Notes under the pieces: model-generated
Told to the model about the DNA's origin: nothing
The model's input: only the letters and a program-made list of their open reading frames with translations
Databases searched by the model: none
Assembly (NCBI RefSeq): GCF_900143005.1
Contig: NZ_FRCS01000003.1
Location: 310,001 to 374,000 of the forward strand
Length of the DNA: 64,000 nucleotides
Direction: 5' to 3'
From: Cryptosporangium aurantiacum
GTDB taxonomy: Bacteria; Actinomycetota; Actinomycetes; Mycobacteriales; Cryptosporangiaceae
Made by a program: the position numbers and the translations under genes
Part shown: in pieces, positions 7,728 through 16,625 of the stretch
Layout: each line of letters opens with the position of its first letter
Numbering within the stretch: the first letter of the stretch is position 1

Positions 7728-8984
7728 TCATCGGTCGTCGACCCGGTCTGCCCCGGCCGACACGTACGGCGGGACGATCGGGTTCTCGAGCGGCCCTGGG
7801 GTGAACCGAACCGGCAAATGCTTGACCGCGTAGACGTCCCCGGCGTCGGGTAACCGCTCGATCGGGCCGTCGACCCGGACGTCCGGCATGCGCCGGAGGG
7901 TTTCGCTGATCATCGTCTTGAACATCACCCGTGCGAAGTTCGAGCCGAGACACCGGTGGACGCCGAGCGCGAACCCCATGTGGCGGTTGCTGGGCCGGTC
8001 CAGGACGATCTCGTCGGGGCGGTCGAAGACGGCCGGATCGCGGTTGGCCGCGGCGTACATCAACATCACCCGATCGCCCTCGCGCAACTGCTTGCCGTGG
8101 AACTGGGCGTCCCTGGTGACGACCCGGGCGAGTCCTTGCGTGGGGGTGTCGTGCCGGAGGAATTCCTCGGCGGCGGCGTCGAGCACGGCCGGATCCTCGA
8201 TCAGCCGGCGGCGCAGCGCGGGATCGGCATCGATCCGGAGCAGCGCGTTTCCGGCCAGGCCGGCGGTGGTGTCCATGCCGCCGAGCAGGAGCAGCACCGC
8301 GATCCCGCTGAGTTCTTCGTCGTCGAGGGGGATGCCGTCGACCTCCGCGGCCATCAGGTCGCTGAGCAGTCCGGGGCGTCGTGCGTCGCGGCGCACGACG
8401 ATCTCCTGGGCGATCGTCCCGTAGATGTGTGCGGCCGCCGCGATGGTTTTCTCCATGTCGCTGGCGCGGTCGTGAACCAGCGCGTGAAGCCAGGAGATCC
8501 AGTCCGGCCACCGATCCTCGTCGAAGCCCAGCAACCGGAGGACCCAGCGTGCCGGCAGCGGTGTGAAGAGATCTTCGGCCAGGTCGGCGGTACCCCGTTC
8601 GATGAACGCGTCGATGAGGCTGTTGGTGATCGCGGTGAGCTCGGCCCGCTGATTTTCGGCCGCGGTCGGCGACATCGCGGGAAGCAGGAGCTTGCGGTAT
8701 TTCTGCAACCTCGGCGGGTCGAGGTCGATCGGAATGAAAGGCGGGGGGTTCGCGCTCGGAGGAATCGATTTGGCGGGATGGTTGCTGAATAATTCCGGAT
8801 CGCGAATGGCGTCGAAAACCGCGTCGTACGACGTGACGAACCAGAACCCGTCCCAGGCCGACGTCTTGGCAACCGGACTACGCTCGCGCAGCTCCGCCAG
8901 CCGCGCGTAGTTGTGTTCGCGAAATTCTTCGCCGTGGTGATCGAGGTTCGTGTCGAACGAATCGGTCTCACCGAGTGCAATCAC
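7728..8984 (-). CDS. Cytochrome P450
   Basis: 418 residues, a soluble bacterial class I P450. I-helix oxygen-binding motif GGMDTT at 235-240, ExxR at 274-277, heme loop FALGVHRCLG with the ligand Cys345. The phenylalanine-to-cysteine spacing is canonical. Coupled by a possible ATGA overlap to its own ferredoxin. Its closest relative in the window is the second P450 at 10132-11352, which shares the HDTPT.GLAR and ANRDPAVF segments. The family resembles actinomycete P450s acting on terpenoids or steroids; the substrate cannot be read from the sequence. Confidence 0.92.
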   Translation of the reverse strand: MIALGETDSFDTNLDHHGEEFREHNYARLAELRERSPVAKTSAWDGFWFVTSYDAVFDAIRDPELFSNHPAKSIPPSANPPPFIPIDLDPPRLQKYRKLLLPAMSPTAAENQRAELTAITNSLIDAFIERGTADLAEDLFTPLPARWVLRLLGFDEDRWPDWISWLHALVHDRASDMEKTIAAAAHIYGTIAQEIVVRRDARRPGLLSDLMAAEVDGIPLDDEELSGIAVLLLLGGMDTTAGLAGNALLRIDADPALRRRLIEDPAVLDAAAEEFLRHDTPTQGLARVVTRDAQFHGKQLREGDRVMLMYAAANRDPAVFDRPDEIVLDRPSNRHMGFALGVHRCLGSNFARVMFKTMISETLRRMPDVRVDGPIERLPDAGDVYAVKHLPVRFTPGPLENPIVPPYVSAGADRVDDR

Positions 8985-9333
8985 CGCTGACCCTCGCTCC
9001 CATAAGTGATCACGCCGTCATATATAGCGTTGTGACGTCAGTCACGTCAATAGTCATGCCAGATATCGACCGACGTTTTCACCGTTCCGTAGCGCGTCCC
9101 ATCGCTTTCGGGCCAACCGATCAGCCTCCCTCGTACACTAGTCGGACCTTCGTCGAGCAGGCTATTTACCGAAGAGCGGCGGGTGGCCCAGCAGGCCGGC
9201 CTTGGCCGTCAACCCGACGATCGAGCGGGGGCATGGTCGACACCATGTACGGTCCGATTAAGACGCCTAGTCAGAAATTAACCTTGCAGGGCTGGCAACG
9301 CCGCTCGACGAAGAGTGCCCCCGCGCAATTTTC
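8985..9333. other. Intergenic region upstream of the first P450 operon
   Basis: 349 bp, noticeably less GC-rich than its flanks, without a convincing gene. It carries the dyad at 9033-9049 near the P450 start and the downstream end of the AveC-like gene. A plus-strand frame at 8975-9346 lacks codon bias and family resemblance. Confidence 0.5.
9033..9049. promoter_or_regulatory. Candidate operator upstream of the P450 operon
   Basis: TGACGT-CAGTC-ACGTCA, 6-bp arms and 5-nt spacer, about 50 bp before the P450 start at 8984. It contains GTCA half-sites like those of the 16-bp palindrome but with a different spacing, so it is listed separately. Confidence 0.4.
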
Positions 9334-10125
9334 CTACGGCACGTAGACGTTGTCCGGCAAGAACAGGATCCTGATCAGGACGAGCGGAATGGTCAGGCAA
9401 ACGGCGTACATTACGTTGAGGCCGACGATCCAGGCGACGACCCGGTGAACCTGTCGGACAGCGACCGCAGTTCCCTGCGCCGGGACACGACAGACGCGTT
9501 CGAACCAGGTCCGGCCGTCAGCGCCACGCCGGTCGAGACTGAAGACCACCAACGGTGCGAACAACACGAACGGGAACGCGGGATAGAGCAGCGGCAAGCC
9601 ACCCTTGCTGGTGTGAATCGCCGGACCGATCGGATGCAGGTACTGGTACCAATTCGTCAGATAGGAAGCCAGGTCGGCGGTCAGAAGATTCCAGAGATAG
9701 AAGGGCACCAGCGCCGTGCACGCGAGTACCAAGAGATAGGGTGCGCCGGGCCAACGGCGTCGGGCCCAGGCGAATACGGCCAGAATCGCCGGAAACGCTC
9801 CGGCGTAGAACCAGCCGTAGCCGGCCAGGACATAGACCGGCTTGTTCGGTGTGTTGAACGAACCGGGACCCCACGGCAGTAGATGCAGCTGCGGGTTGTA
9901 GTAAAGGTAGGCGCCCCAGTCGGCGTAGAACTCCTGCCAGAACATCGTGAAGCACGCGATGAACAGCAGCGCCGCAGTGGAGGGCTCACCGCGTTTCCAC
10001 CACCGGTGGGCCAGCACACCGGCCACGACAGCGAATACGACCCATCCGCCGATCTCCATCAGCCACGGCAGACGGACGGACGACAGCGGATTACCCGGCT
10101 GGGAAACTATGGTGACAGTCGGCAT
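9334..10125 (-). CDS. AveC-like (spirocyclase family) integral membrane protein
   Basis: 263 residues with about six hydrophobic helices. Between them are polar, aromatic segments: FTMFWQEFYADWGAYLYYNP and TPNKPVYVLAGYGWFYAG. These resemble the AveC family, named after the avermectin spirocyclase, whose relatives occur beside P450 genes in mycobacteria and other actinomycetes. It lies between two P450s on the same strand, 6 nt after the second P450 ends, so it is co-transcribed with it. A role in cyclising or handling a hydrophobic P450 product at the membrane is inference. Confidence 0.6.
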   Translation of the reverse strand: MPTVTIVSQPGNPLSSVRLPWLMEIGGWVVFAVVAGVLAHRWWKRGEPSTAALLFIACFTMFWQEFYADWGAYLYYNPQLHLLPWGPGSFNTPNKPVYVLAGYGWFYAGAFPAILAVFAWARRRWPGAPYLLVLACTALVPFYLWNLLTADLASYLTNWYQYLHPIGPAIHTSKGGLPLLYPAFPFVLFAPLVVFSLDRRGADGRTWFERVCRVPAQGTAVAVRQVHRVVAWIVGLNVMYAVCLTIPLVLIRILFLPDNVYVP

Positions 10126-10131
10126 CGTTGC

Positions 10132-11352
10132 CTACTTCCGGCGCGGTCCTGGTGTGAAAATGACGGGGAGATGGCGCAGGGCGTGCACTTCACCGGCATC
10201 GGAGAATCGGACCGGCTCACCGGCCAACCGGAAGTCCGGCAACCGGGTCAGGATCTCGTCGATCATCACTTTGAACATCTCGCGTGCGAGATTGGAGCCC
10301 AAGCACCGGTGTTTGCCGACGCCGAAAGCGAGGTGCCGCTTGTTCTCGCGGTCGAAATCGATCTCGTCGGGGTTCTCGAACACCGCCGGATCCCGGTTGG
10401 CGCCCGCCCACATCAGCAGCGCCCGCTCACCGGCTTTCAGCGACTGACCGGCCATTGTCGCGTCTTCGGTGACGGTGCGGGCCAGGCCCAGCGTCGGCGT
10501 GTCGTGCCGGAGGAACTCTTCGGTGGCAGCGGGCAGCAGCGACCGGTCGTCGATCAGTCGCTGCCGCAAATTCGGCTGCACGCAGAGTTGCAGGAGTGAG
10601 TTGGACGTCAGACCGCTGGTGGTATCCATGCCACCGAGCATCATGAGGAATCCGTACATGGTGATCTGGACGTCATCGAGAGGTACGCCGTCCACGGAGC
10701 CGTGGACGATACGCGCGTAGAGGTCGGACGTGGGTGCTGCCTCGCGGCGGCGCTCCATTTCGGTGCCGAGCTCCGTGAGCAGACTCCCCGCAGCCGTCAT
10801 CGCCGCGTCCAGATCGTGGGCGCGGTCGTGGATGACCAGGTGCACCCGTTCGACCCAGGATCGCCAGGTGGATTCGTCGAAGCCGAGCATCCGCAGCATG
10901 AGGCGAGCGGGCAGTGGGGTGGTGAGTTCCTGGACCAGGTCGCACTCGCCGCGCTCGATGAACGCGTCGATCAGCTCCGTGGCGATCTCACGCATGTCCG
11001 GCTGCAAGGACTTCACGGTGCCCGGGGAGAAGGGCGTCATGGTGATCGCCCGTAGTTGCTGGGTCTGCGGCGGGTCGCTCTCGATCGGCAAAATCGGGAA
11101 GGGCATACCCGAGGCCGGTATTCCGACTGACTCGGCCGAACTGAATCGTGCGTCGTCCTTCGCGGCTTCGAAGACCGAGGCGTAGTCAGTGAGCACCCAG
11201 AAGCCATCATGCGCGGAGGAATGCAGTACCGGGCCGCGTGATCGCAGTTCGGCCAGCGCCTCATGCGGATGGTCGCGAAACGTCAGGGAGTGGTGATCGA
11301 AGTCGACGTCGCCGCTGCCGACTGCCTCGTCGCGGCTTTCTGATGTGGTCAT
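10132..11352 (-). CDS. Cytochrome P450
   Basis: 406 residues. I-helix GGMDTT at 240-245, E279xxR282, heme loop FGVGKHRCLG with the ligand Cys350: all canonical. ATG 11352 is chosen because GGAAGGAG lies 10 nt upstream; a longer frame to 11451 lacks such a site. It is followed by the AveC-like gene and is divergent from the fused TetR-TetR gene at 11615. It resembles the P450 at 7728-8984 throughout, so the pair probably arose by duplication. Substrate unknown. Confidence 0.92.
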   Translation of the reverse strand: MTTSESRDEAVGSGDVDFDHHSLTFRDHPHEALAELRSRGPVLHSSAHDGFWVLTDYASVFEAAKDDARFSSAESVGIPASGMPFPILPIESDPPQTQQLRAITMTPFSPGTVKSLQPDMREIATELIDAFIERGECDLVQELTTPLPARLMLRMLGFDESTWRSWVERVHLVIHDRAHDLDAAMTAAGSLLTELGTEMERRREAAPTSDLYARIVHGSVDGVPLDDVQITMYGFLMMLGGMDTTSGLTSNSLLQLCVQPNLRQRLIDDRSLLPAATEEFLRHDTPTLGLARTVTEDATMAGQSLKAGERALLMWAGANRDPAVFENPDEIDFDRENKRHLAFGVGKHRCLGSNLAREMFKVMIDEILTRLPDFRLAGEPVRFSDAGEVHALRHLPVIFTPGPRRK

Positions 11353-11483
11353 GATGCGGTCGCTCCTTCCGAACTGCCGTGCGCCAAGGAATTCAGTGAT
11401 CGGCGAAGAAACGAGTTTGCTGGCGGCCTGCACCGGCGTGGCGACGTCCATACGCGGGTGGGGCGCGGAGATTTGCGCGTCTC

Positions 11484-11497
11484 GTGTCGAGAGACAC
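11484..11497. promoter_or_regulatory. Inverted repeat between P450 and TetR-TetR genes
   Basis: GTGTC-GAGA-GACAC in the 262-bp divergent region. A second, asymmetric GAC-ACCT-GTCAA element follows at 11504-11515. Either could be the operator for the fused TetR-TetR protein encoded at 11615. Confidence 0.35.
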
Positions 11498-11614
11498 TAC
11501 TAAGACACCTGTCAACATGGAACCCTGCGGCTCTCTGTATCGATACTCCGCCGGTAAGCTGCGCTTGATGGAACTCGAACGCGGTGCGCTCCCACCGGAC
11601 CGGTCGCCCGAGCG

Positions 11615-12967
11615 ATGAGCACATCGGACGTCAGCGCGGCGACGGAGCCAACACGAACCGGCGACACCACCGCCCTGCCAGGACGACGCCGGGCTCCGTA
11701 TCCGGTGAGCCCGATCATCGGACCGGCAGGCAACCGTGCCTGCGCGGAGATGATCTCCGCCGCTCGGATGCTGTTCGCGGAGCGCGGCTACCATGCGACG
11801 AGCACCACCGCGATCGCCGAGGCCACGGGGCGCTCGGACACCGCCTTCTATCAGTATTTCTCCAGCAAGCGCGCTCTTTACCAAATGTTCTTCGAGGAGC
11901 TAGGTCAGGAGCTGCTCGAGCACTTCGACCGCATTCCCGACTTCGGCTCGGACGAATCGGGCCTGGCGACGCTGCGAGGCTGGCTCGCCCAACTAGGCCT
12001 GATCTTCCGCTCGCATTCGGCGGCGTTCCTCGAGTGGCCGTCCCCTGGGATCGACGAGCCGGCCTCCGACAATCCTCAGGAGCCTTACTTCGCGCGCTTC
12101 GTCGCCGCCATGCGGAGCGTCGTGGGAGGCGCGGATCTGGACGGGCTGGAGGTCAGAACGGTAACGCTCGCCACGGCCAGTCTGGTGGCCTACTCGAACG
12201 TGGTTCTCGACACCCGGCACCGAGTGACCGGTCATCTCTTTGATTCGTTCGACGAATTGGACGAGGTGCTGGCCCGCATGATGCACCGGGCGCTCTTCCC
12301 TTCCTCAGTCCCGCCATCAGACGTCGGCGGCGGATCGCAATCCGCAGAGCCGCCTCTCGAGACCGAGGAAACCCTTCTTGGGCTGCGCAAACCTGTCACG
12401 CGTCGCGCGCGGCCCACCATCGACCGAGTGCTGGCCGGCGCGGAGAGCGCCTTCCTCCGCAAGGGGCTCGCCGGTACCAGCGTGAACGAGATCATCGAGG
12501 CCGCCGGCGTCGGACACGGAACCTTCTACACGTACTGGAGCGACCGAACAGCGATCTTCGAGACGATGATGCATCGCGCTGCGACTGCAGTGCGTGCGCA
12601 CCTCGCCGCACTCGTCGAGACCAACAGCCCGGCGGGACTGGAGACGTGGTTGGCCGGTTGGCTCGACGTCGTGGAGCGCCATGGCGCGACACTGCACATC
12701 TGGACCTCGGAGATCGTCGACCTCCCACCGCTTCAACCGCTGGGAGCAGAGATGGACGAGTACCTGTGGGAGGTTGCCGGTCGGCTCCTGGGAGCCAACC
12801 CAGTCCTCCGGCAACTCGACCGTCGGGCTGCCACGGCGGCGCTCTGGGCACTCCTCATGGAGTTCCCCTATTCCGCGTGGCGGCGCAACCCGGTCCTGAC
12901 CCGCGCCGAAGTGCTTCACGCACAACGATGGCTCCTCGGGCGTGGCTATTTGGGGTGGGCCGGCTAG
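11615..12967 (+). CDS. Tandem TetR-TetR fusion regulator
   Basis: 450 residues, about twice the usual TetR length, with two complete units. HTH1 is at about residues 42-90 (TTAIAEATGRSDTAFYQYFSSK), HTH2 at about 266-312 (VNEIIEAAGVGHGTFYTYWSDR). Each is followed by its own helical ligand domain, and a Pro/Ser/Glu-rich linker near 230-250 joins them. Such a protein could act as a built-in dimer. It is divergent from the P450/AveC genes and convergent, with a 4-bp overlap, with the SRPBCC gene. A second fusion of the same architecture is encoded at 15109-16452. Confidence 0.85.
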   Translation: MSTSDVSAATEPTRTGDTTALPGRRRAPYPVSPIIGPAGNRACAEMISAARMLFAERGYHATSTTAIAEATGRSDTAFYQYFSSKRALYQMFFEELGQELLEHFDRIPDFGSDESGLATLRGWLAQLGLIFRSHSAAFLEWPSPGIDEPASDNPQEPYFARFVAAMRSVVGGADLDGLEVRTVTLATASLVAYSNVVLDTRHRVTGHLFDSFDELDEVLARMMHRALFPSSVPPSDVGGGSQSAEPPLETEETLLGLRKPVTRRARPTIDRVLAGAESAFLRKGLAGTSVNEIIEAAGVGHGTFYTYWSDRTAIFETMMHRAATAVRAHLAALVETNSPAGLETWLAGWLDVVERHGATLHIWTSEIVDLPPLQPLGAEMDEYLWEVAGRLLGANPVLRQLDRRAATAALWALLMEFPYSAWRRNPVLTRAEVLHAQRWLLGRGYLGWAG

Positions 12968-13401
12968 TGGGCCTGTTCCGCCCTCGCCGCAAGGCTCTTC
13001 AGCATGTCTTTGACGCCCTTGAGCGCGATCTGATCGATCATGAAACCCGGTAGCGGCCACTTGATGTCGAGGTCCTGCGTGACCGTCACCTGACAGGCCG
13101 CCCCGGTCGCAGCTGTGACCGTGCAGATGAAGTCGTTCTTGGTCATCACGTCGCCCTCGACCAGGTGATACTCGAACTGGCCGTCCCGCGGGTAGTTGTA
13201 GCCCACGACGTACGTTGCCTTCTGTCCCATGGCCGAGACGTACGTCCTGGTCCGGACCGGTCGGCCCTGCGGGTCCGCTTGCAGTATCTCGATTTTTTCG
13301 ACCTCCTTCTGCCAGCTGGGATGGTCCTCGACCTTCAACAGAAGGTCGAGGATGACCTCGGGGGACGCCTCGATCGAGACTGACCTGGTCACACTGGACA
13401 T
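12964..13401 (-). CDS. SRPBCC (START-like) family protein, cyclase/dehydrase type
   Basis: 145 residues. SVTRSVSIEASPEVILDLLLKVEDHPSWQKEVEKIEIL is the classic N-terminus of the polyketide-cyclase/START-like fold, a hydrophobic cavity that binds lipids or polyketides. DIKWPLPGFMIDQIALKGVKDMLKSLA forms the long C-terminal helix. ATG 13401 follows AGGAGGAGCGC. It is divergent from the aldehyde dehydrogenase at 13565, with a perfect 16-bp palindrome between them. Related proteins are common in actinomycete steroid clusters; enzymatic versus carrier function is open. Confidence 0.8.
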   Translation of the reverse strand: MSSVTRSVSIEASPEVILDLLLKVEDHPSWQKEVEKIEILQADPQGRPVRTRTYVSAMGQKATYVVGYNYPRDGQFEYHLVEGDVMTKNDFICTVTAATGAACQVTVTQDLDIKWPLPGFMIDQIALKGVKDMLKSLAARAEQAH

Positions 13402-13447
13402 GCGCTCCTCCTGACACCGATCGACTGAACTGTGACACTGCACTTAG

Positions 13448-13463
13448 TTGACGCTTTCGTCAA
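13448..13463. promoter_or_regulatory. 16-bp palindrome, perfect core (site 2)
   Basis: TTGAC-GCTTTC-GTCAA in the divergent SRPBCC/aldehyde dehydrogenase promoter region, 47 bp from the SRPBCC start and 102 bp from the dehydrogenase start. It could control both. Confidence 0.7.
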
Positions 13464-13564
13464 TGGGTTCTACGTTGTCCAAATCATGGAGGGGCCAACG
13501 CTTCCGGCCCTCTGCGGCTCGACCCGTAACCGCTCGCGGACAGGCAGAATGGGGCAGCGTTGCC

Positions 13565-15061
13565 ATGGGAACGCCTACAGAGACCACCAGCCAGCTCGGC
13601 GAACTTCGCATGCTCATCGATGGCGCGCTGACCACCGCTTCGTCCGGGCGGACTTTCATGAACGTCAACCCGGCGACGGAGCAGGCGCTCGGCGTAACCG
13701 CCGACGGCGGACCACTCGATATGGACCGCGCCGTGGAAGCGGCACGTCGCGCGTTCGACACGACGTCCTGGGCAACCGACCACGCGTTCCGGCAACGGTG
13801 CCTGCGACAACTGCAGCAGGCACTGGACGACGACCGCGAAGCGTTCCGCAGCGAAGTGATCGCCGAGGCCGGAGCCCCGATCGCCATGACCTATGGCCCC
13901 CAGCTCGACTGGCCGATCGACGACGCTGTCCGCTGGCCCACCGACCTGATCAGCGACTATCCGTGGGAGCGGCACTTACCTGACAGCGAGCTGTTCGGCA
14001 TGCTCAGCCATCGCCTGGTCTGGAAGGAAGCCGTCGGAGTCGTCGCGGCGATCTGCCCGTGGAACTTCCCCGTGGAAGTCTTGCTCAACAAGATCGGGCC
14101 GATCCTGGCGACCGGGAACACCGTCGTGGTCAAGCCGGCGCCCGATACGCCATGGAGCGCCACGCGACTCGGCCGCCTGGTGGCGGAGCGGACGGACATC
14201 CCCGCCGGCGTCCTCAACATCGTGCCCACGAGCAGCAATCAGGTCGCCGAGCAACTGGTTCTCGACCCACGCGTCGACATGGTCTCGTTCACCGGCTCGA
14301 CAGCGGTCGGGCGGCATATCGCCGCTACGGCGGGTCCGCAAATGAAACGGCTCTTCCTGGAACTGGGCGGAAAGTCGGCCATGCTGGTGCTGGACGATGC
14401 CGACTTCGCGTCGACCGTGCCGGGTGCGTCGCTGATGTGCATGCACGCCGGACAGGGGTGCGCACTTCAGACGCGCCTCCTGGTTCCGCGGGCACGCTAC
14501 GAGGAAGCCGTCGACCTGGTCACGGGGGCCTTCGCGGGACTGGGGTGTGGCGACCCCACCGATCCGAGCACGATGTCAGGCCCGCTGATCAGCGCGAAGC
14601 AGCGCGACCGAGTTCTCGGCTACATCAAGACCGGCGTTCAGGAGGGTGCCCGCATCACCACCGGTGGTGGGGTCCCCAAGCGTTTTGAACGCGGTTTTTA
14701 CGTCGAACCTACGGTATTCGCCGACGTCGACAACACGATGACGATCGCGCGTGAGGAGATCTTCGGCCCAGTCCTCGTCGTGATCCCGTTCGAGGACGAT
14801 GACGATGCCGTCCGGCTGGCGAACGACAACGACTACGGTCTTTCAGGCGCCGTCTTCGGCGGCGACCGGGATCGCGCCCTTGCCGTCACCCGCCGATTGC
14901 GGACCGGCAGTGCGATGGTCAACGGCGGGTTGTTCTACGGCGCCGATGCCCCCTTCGGCGGCTACAAGGCCTCGGGAATCGGGCGGCAGAACGGAGTCGA
15001 AGGCTTCGAGCAGTATCTCCAGACCAAGAGCGTCGGCTATACCGATGCGATCGACGACTAG
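13565..15061 (+). CDS. NAD(P)-dependent aldehyde dehydrogenase
   Basis: 498 residues, full-length ALDH superfamily. Seen are CPWNFP with Asn167 for oxyanion stabilisation, SFTGSTAVGR at 241-250 for cofactor binding, the general base Glu266 in LELGGKS, and the nucleophile Cys299 in GQGC. EIFGPVL and a C-terminal APFGGYK.SGIGR motif complete the family pattern. It would oxidise an aldehyde to a carboxylic acid, a plausible step between P450/alcohol oxidation and CoA activation. ATG 13565 fits the usual family N-terminus; an upstream in-frame start at 13448 falls inside the palindrome and is rejected. Confidence 0.9.
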   Translation: MGTPTETTSQLGELRMLIDGALTTASSGRTFMNVNPATEQALGVTADGGPLDMDRAVEAARRAFDTTSWATDHAFRQRCLRQLQQALDDDREAFRSEVIAEAGAPIAMTYGPQLDWPIDDAVRWPTDLISDYPWERHLPDSELFGMLSHRLVWKEAVGVVAAICPWNFPVEVLLNKIGPILATGNTVVVKPAPDTPWSATRLGRLVAERTDIPAGVLNIVPTSSNQVAEQLVLDPRVDMVSFTGSTAVGRHIAATAGPQMKRLFLELGGKSAMLVLDDADFASTVPGASLMCMHAGQGCALQTRLLVPRARYEEAVDLVTGAFAGLGCGDPTDPSTMSGPLISAKQRDRVLGYIKTGVQEGARITTGGGVPKRFERGFYVEPTVFADVDNTMTIAREEIFGPVLVVIPFEDDDDAVRLANDNDYGLSGAVFGGDRDRALAVTRRLRTGSAMVNGGLFYGADAPFGGYKASGIGRQNGVEGFEQYLQTKSVGYTDAIDD

Positions 15062-15108
15062 CGCTGCTCAGAAGCACCGCTTCCGCACGATGGAGAGCGA
15101 TGCTCTTG

Positions 15109-16452
15109 TCAGCCGGTCGCCACGGTGCCGTTGAGCAGGCCGCGCCGGAGTACCGCGAGCATCATCTCGACGACCTCGTCGTCGGAGGCGGGACCTCCCT
15201 GCTCCTCCGCCGCTACCGGTAGTCGGTCTAGTACACCCAGGAACACGGCGGCGGCGACGTCGAGGTCGAGCGCGTACGAGCGCTCGACCTGCCGGAGCAA
15301 CCGCAGGCACGCGTCCCGCATGGCCGCATTGGACCGGACCGCCGCATCCAGCAGGTCAGGGTCGGTGAACTTCCCCTCCGACCAGATCTGGATCACTCCG
15401 CGGTAGCGCCGGTGGAACGGCACGAACTCGTGGAGCCAGGCGCGCAGCGCATCGTCGGACCCTGCTTCCAGGTCGACCGCGGCGAGCTTCTCGACCAGTA
15501 CACCGGCCGCAGACGCCGTATCCGCCGAGAGCCGGCGCAGTAGGTCCAGCTTGTCGTCGAAGTACTTGTAGAACGTCGCGCGAGCGAAGCCGGCGGCGGC
15601 AACGAGGTCGTCGACGCCGGTAGCGTGGTAGCCCTTCTCGGCGAGCAAGCGCGTCCCGGCGGCCAGAATCTCGTCGACGGTGGCGGTTGCGCGCCGACTG
15701 AGTGCGGTGGTCGGAGTGCCCGGGCGCGCGGTGGCCGGCGTCGGTACGACCGAGACCGAGGCTCGCCGCCGTCGAGCGGTCCCGTCCGACGGCGGTAGCG
15801 CGGCGAATGCTTCCGGCGGCGTGTCCGGGAACAGCATCAGCTGCATCAGCACCGCGAAGCCGTCGATCGCCTCCTCGACGTCCGGCAGGGGGTCGTAGTG
15901 GCGGTGGCGGAAGAAGTTGAATCGCTGGGTCAGGCTGATCAACGCGAGCGCAGCGTCGTCAACCGCCATGCCCTTCACGTCGCTGGCCGCCAACCGCTCG
16001 GCGATCCGGGCGTTGTACTTGCTGATGTAGCCGACGATCAGGGGGCGCGTACTCGTACCGGGAGCGTCGATGTTCGTCCACTGCACGAAGATCGTGGCGT
16101 ACTTGTCGTACACCCACGCCCACTCGCCGAGCCACCAGTGCAAGTTGTCGAAGCCCTCGGCGGTCGGGCCCAGCGGCCCCAGCCGCCGGACCACTCGTGA
16201 CAACGCCGCTCCGCACTCCTCGAGCAGCTCTACGAAGATCTGTTCCTTGCTCTCGAAGTACTGATAGACCGTCGCCCGGGACGTGGCGGCGCTCTTGGCG
16301 ATACTGTCCACCGAGGTTCCGTGAAACCCTTCGGTCTCGAACAGCCGCAGCGCCGCCTCGACGATCCGGGCCCGAGTCTGGGCACCACGCTGACCGACGA
16401 CCGGGCTCGAAGGCCAGTAGCCGTCTCGGCGCAGAAACTCTCCCTCTGACAT
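15109..16452 (-). CDS. Tandem TetR-TetR fusion regulator
   Basis: 447 residues with two TetR units. HTH1 at about 23-75 (VDSIAKSAATSRATVYQYFESK), HTH2 at about 256-305 (VDDLVAAAGFARATFYKYFDDK), each with its own C-terminal helical domain, joined by a Thr/Ala/Pro-rich linker. It is convergent with the aldehyde dehydrogenase, and with the fusion at 11615 it brackets the SRPBCC/dehydrogenase pair. The start is uncertain: ATG 16452 gives MSEGEFLRRDG with a weak site, while upstream ATGs at 16539 and 16527 are in frame. The pairing suggests a multi-input switch for this segment. Confidence 0.82.
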   Translation of the reverse strand: MSEGEFLRRDGYWPSSPVVGQRGAQTRARIVEAALRLFETEGFHGTSVDSIAKSAATSRATVYQYFESKEQIFVELLEECGAALSRVVRRLGPLGPTAEGFDNLHWWLGEWAWVYDKYATIFVQWTNIDAPGTSTRPLIVGYISKYNARIAERLAASDVKGMAVDDAALALISLTQRFNFFRHRHYDPLPDVEEAIDGFAVLMQLMLFPDTPPEAFAALPPSDGTARRRRASVSVVPTPATARPGTPTTALSRRATATVDEILAAGTRLLAEKGYHATGVDDLVAAAGFARATFYKYFDDKLDLLRRLSADTASAAGVLVEKLAAVDLEAGSDDALRAWLHEFVPFHRRYRGVIQIWSEGKFTDPDLLDAAVRSNAAMRDACLRLLRQVERSYALDLDVAAAVFLGVLDRLPVAAEEQGGPASDDEVVEMMLAVLRRGLLNGTVATG

Positions 16453-16545
16453 CCTGTTCAGGATAACCCGGATCAATCTCCCGGCCGCTGCGGGCACCGG
16501 TGCGCCAGGGGGTGCACTGACACGCATGGCCGAGCGCATCAGTTT

Positions 16546-16560
16546 CTGACTAGTTGTCTA
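16546..16560. promoter_or_regulatory. Palindrome variant with 5-nt spacer
   Basis: CTGAC-TAGTT-GTCTA, upstream of the TetR-TetR gene at 15109-16452. It looks like the 16-bp motif with one spacer base lost and two arm mismatches (compare TTGAC-CTAGTT-GTCAA at 23760). Functional only if the regulator tolerates the shorter spacing. Confidence 0.25.
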
Positions 16561-16625
16561 TCGCGCTTCGGCAAGCGGTGCGGGCTGAGCGGGGCGGGAC
16601 CGGCGCTCCGGCACGATGCGCTCCG

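Noticed and set aside
8975-9346. Plus-strand frame of 123 codons across the gap upstream of the P450
   Set aside because: No ribosome-binding site, no G/C third-position bias, no recognisable family; it overlaps the P450 start and the dyad.
13448-13564. Longer N-terminus for the aldehyde dehydrogenase
   Set aside because: It would start within the perfect palindrome; the protein from 13565 already has a standard length and N-terminus.
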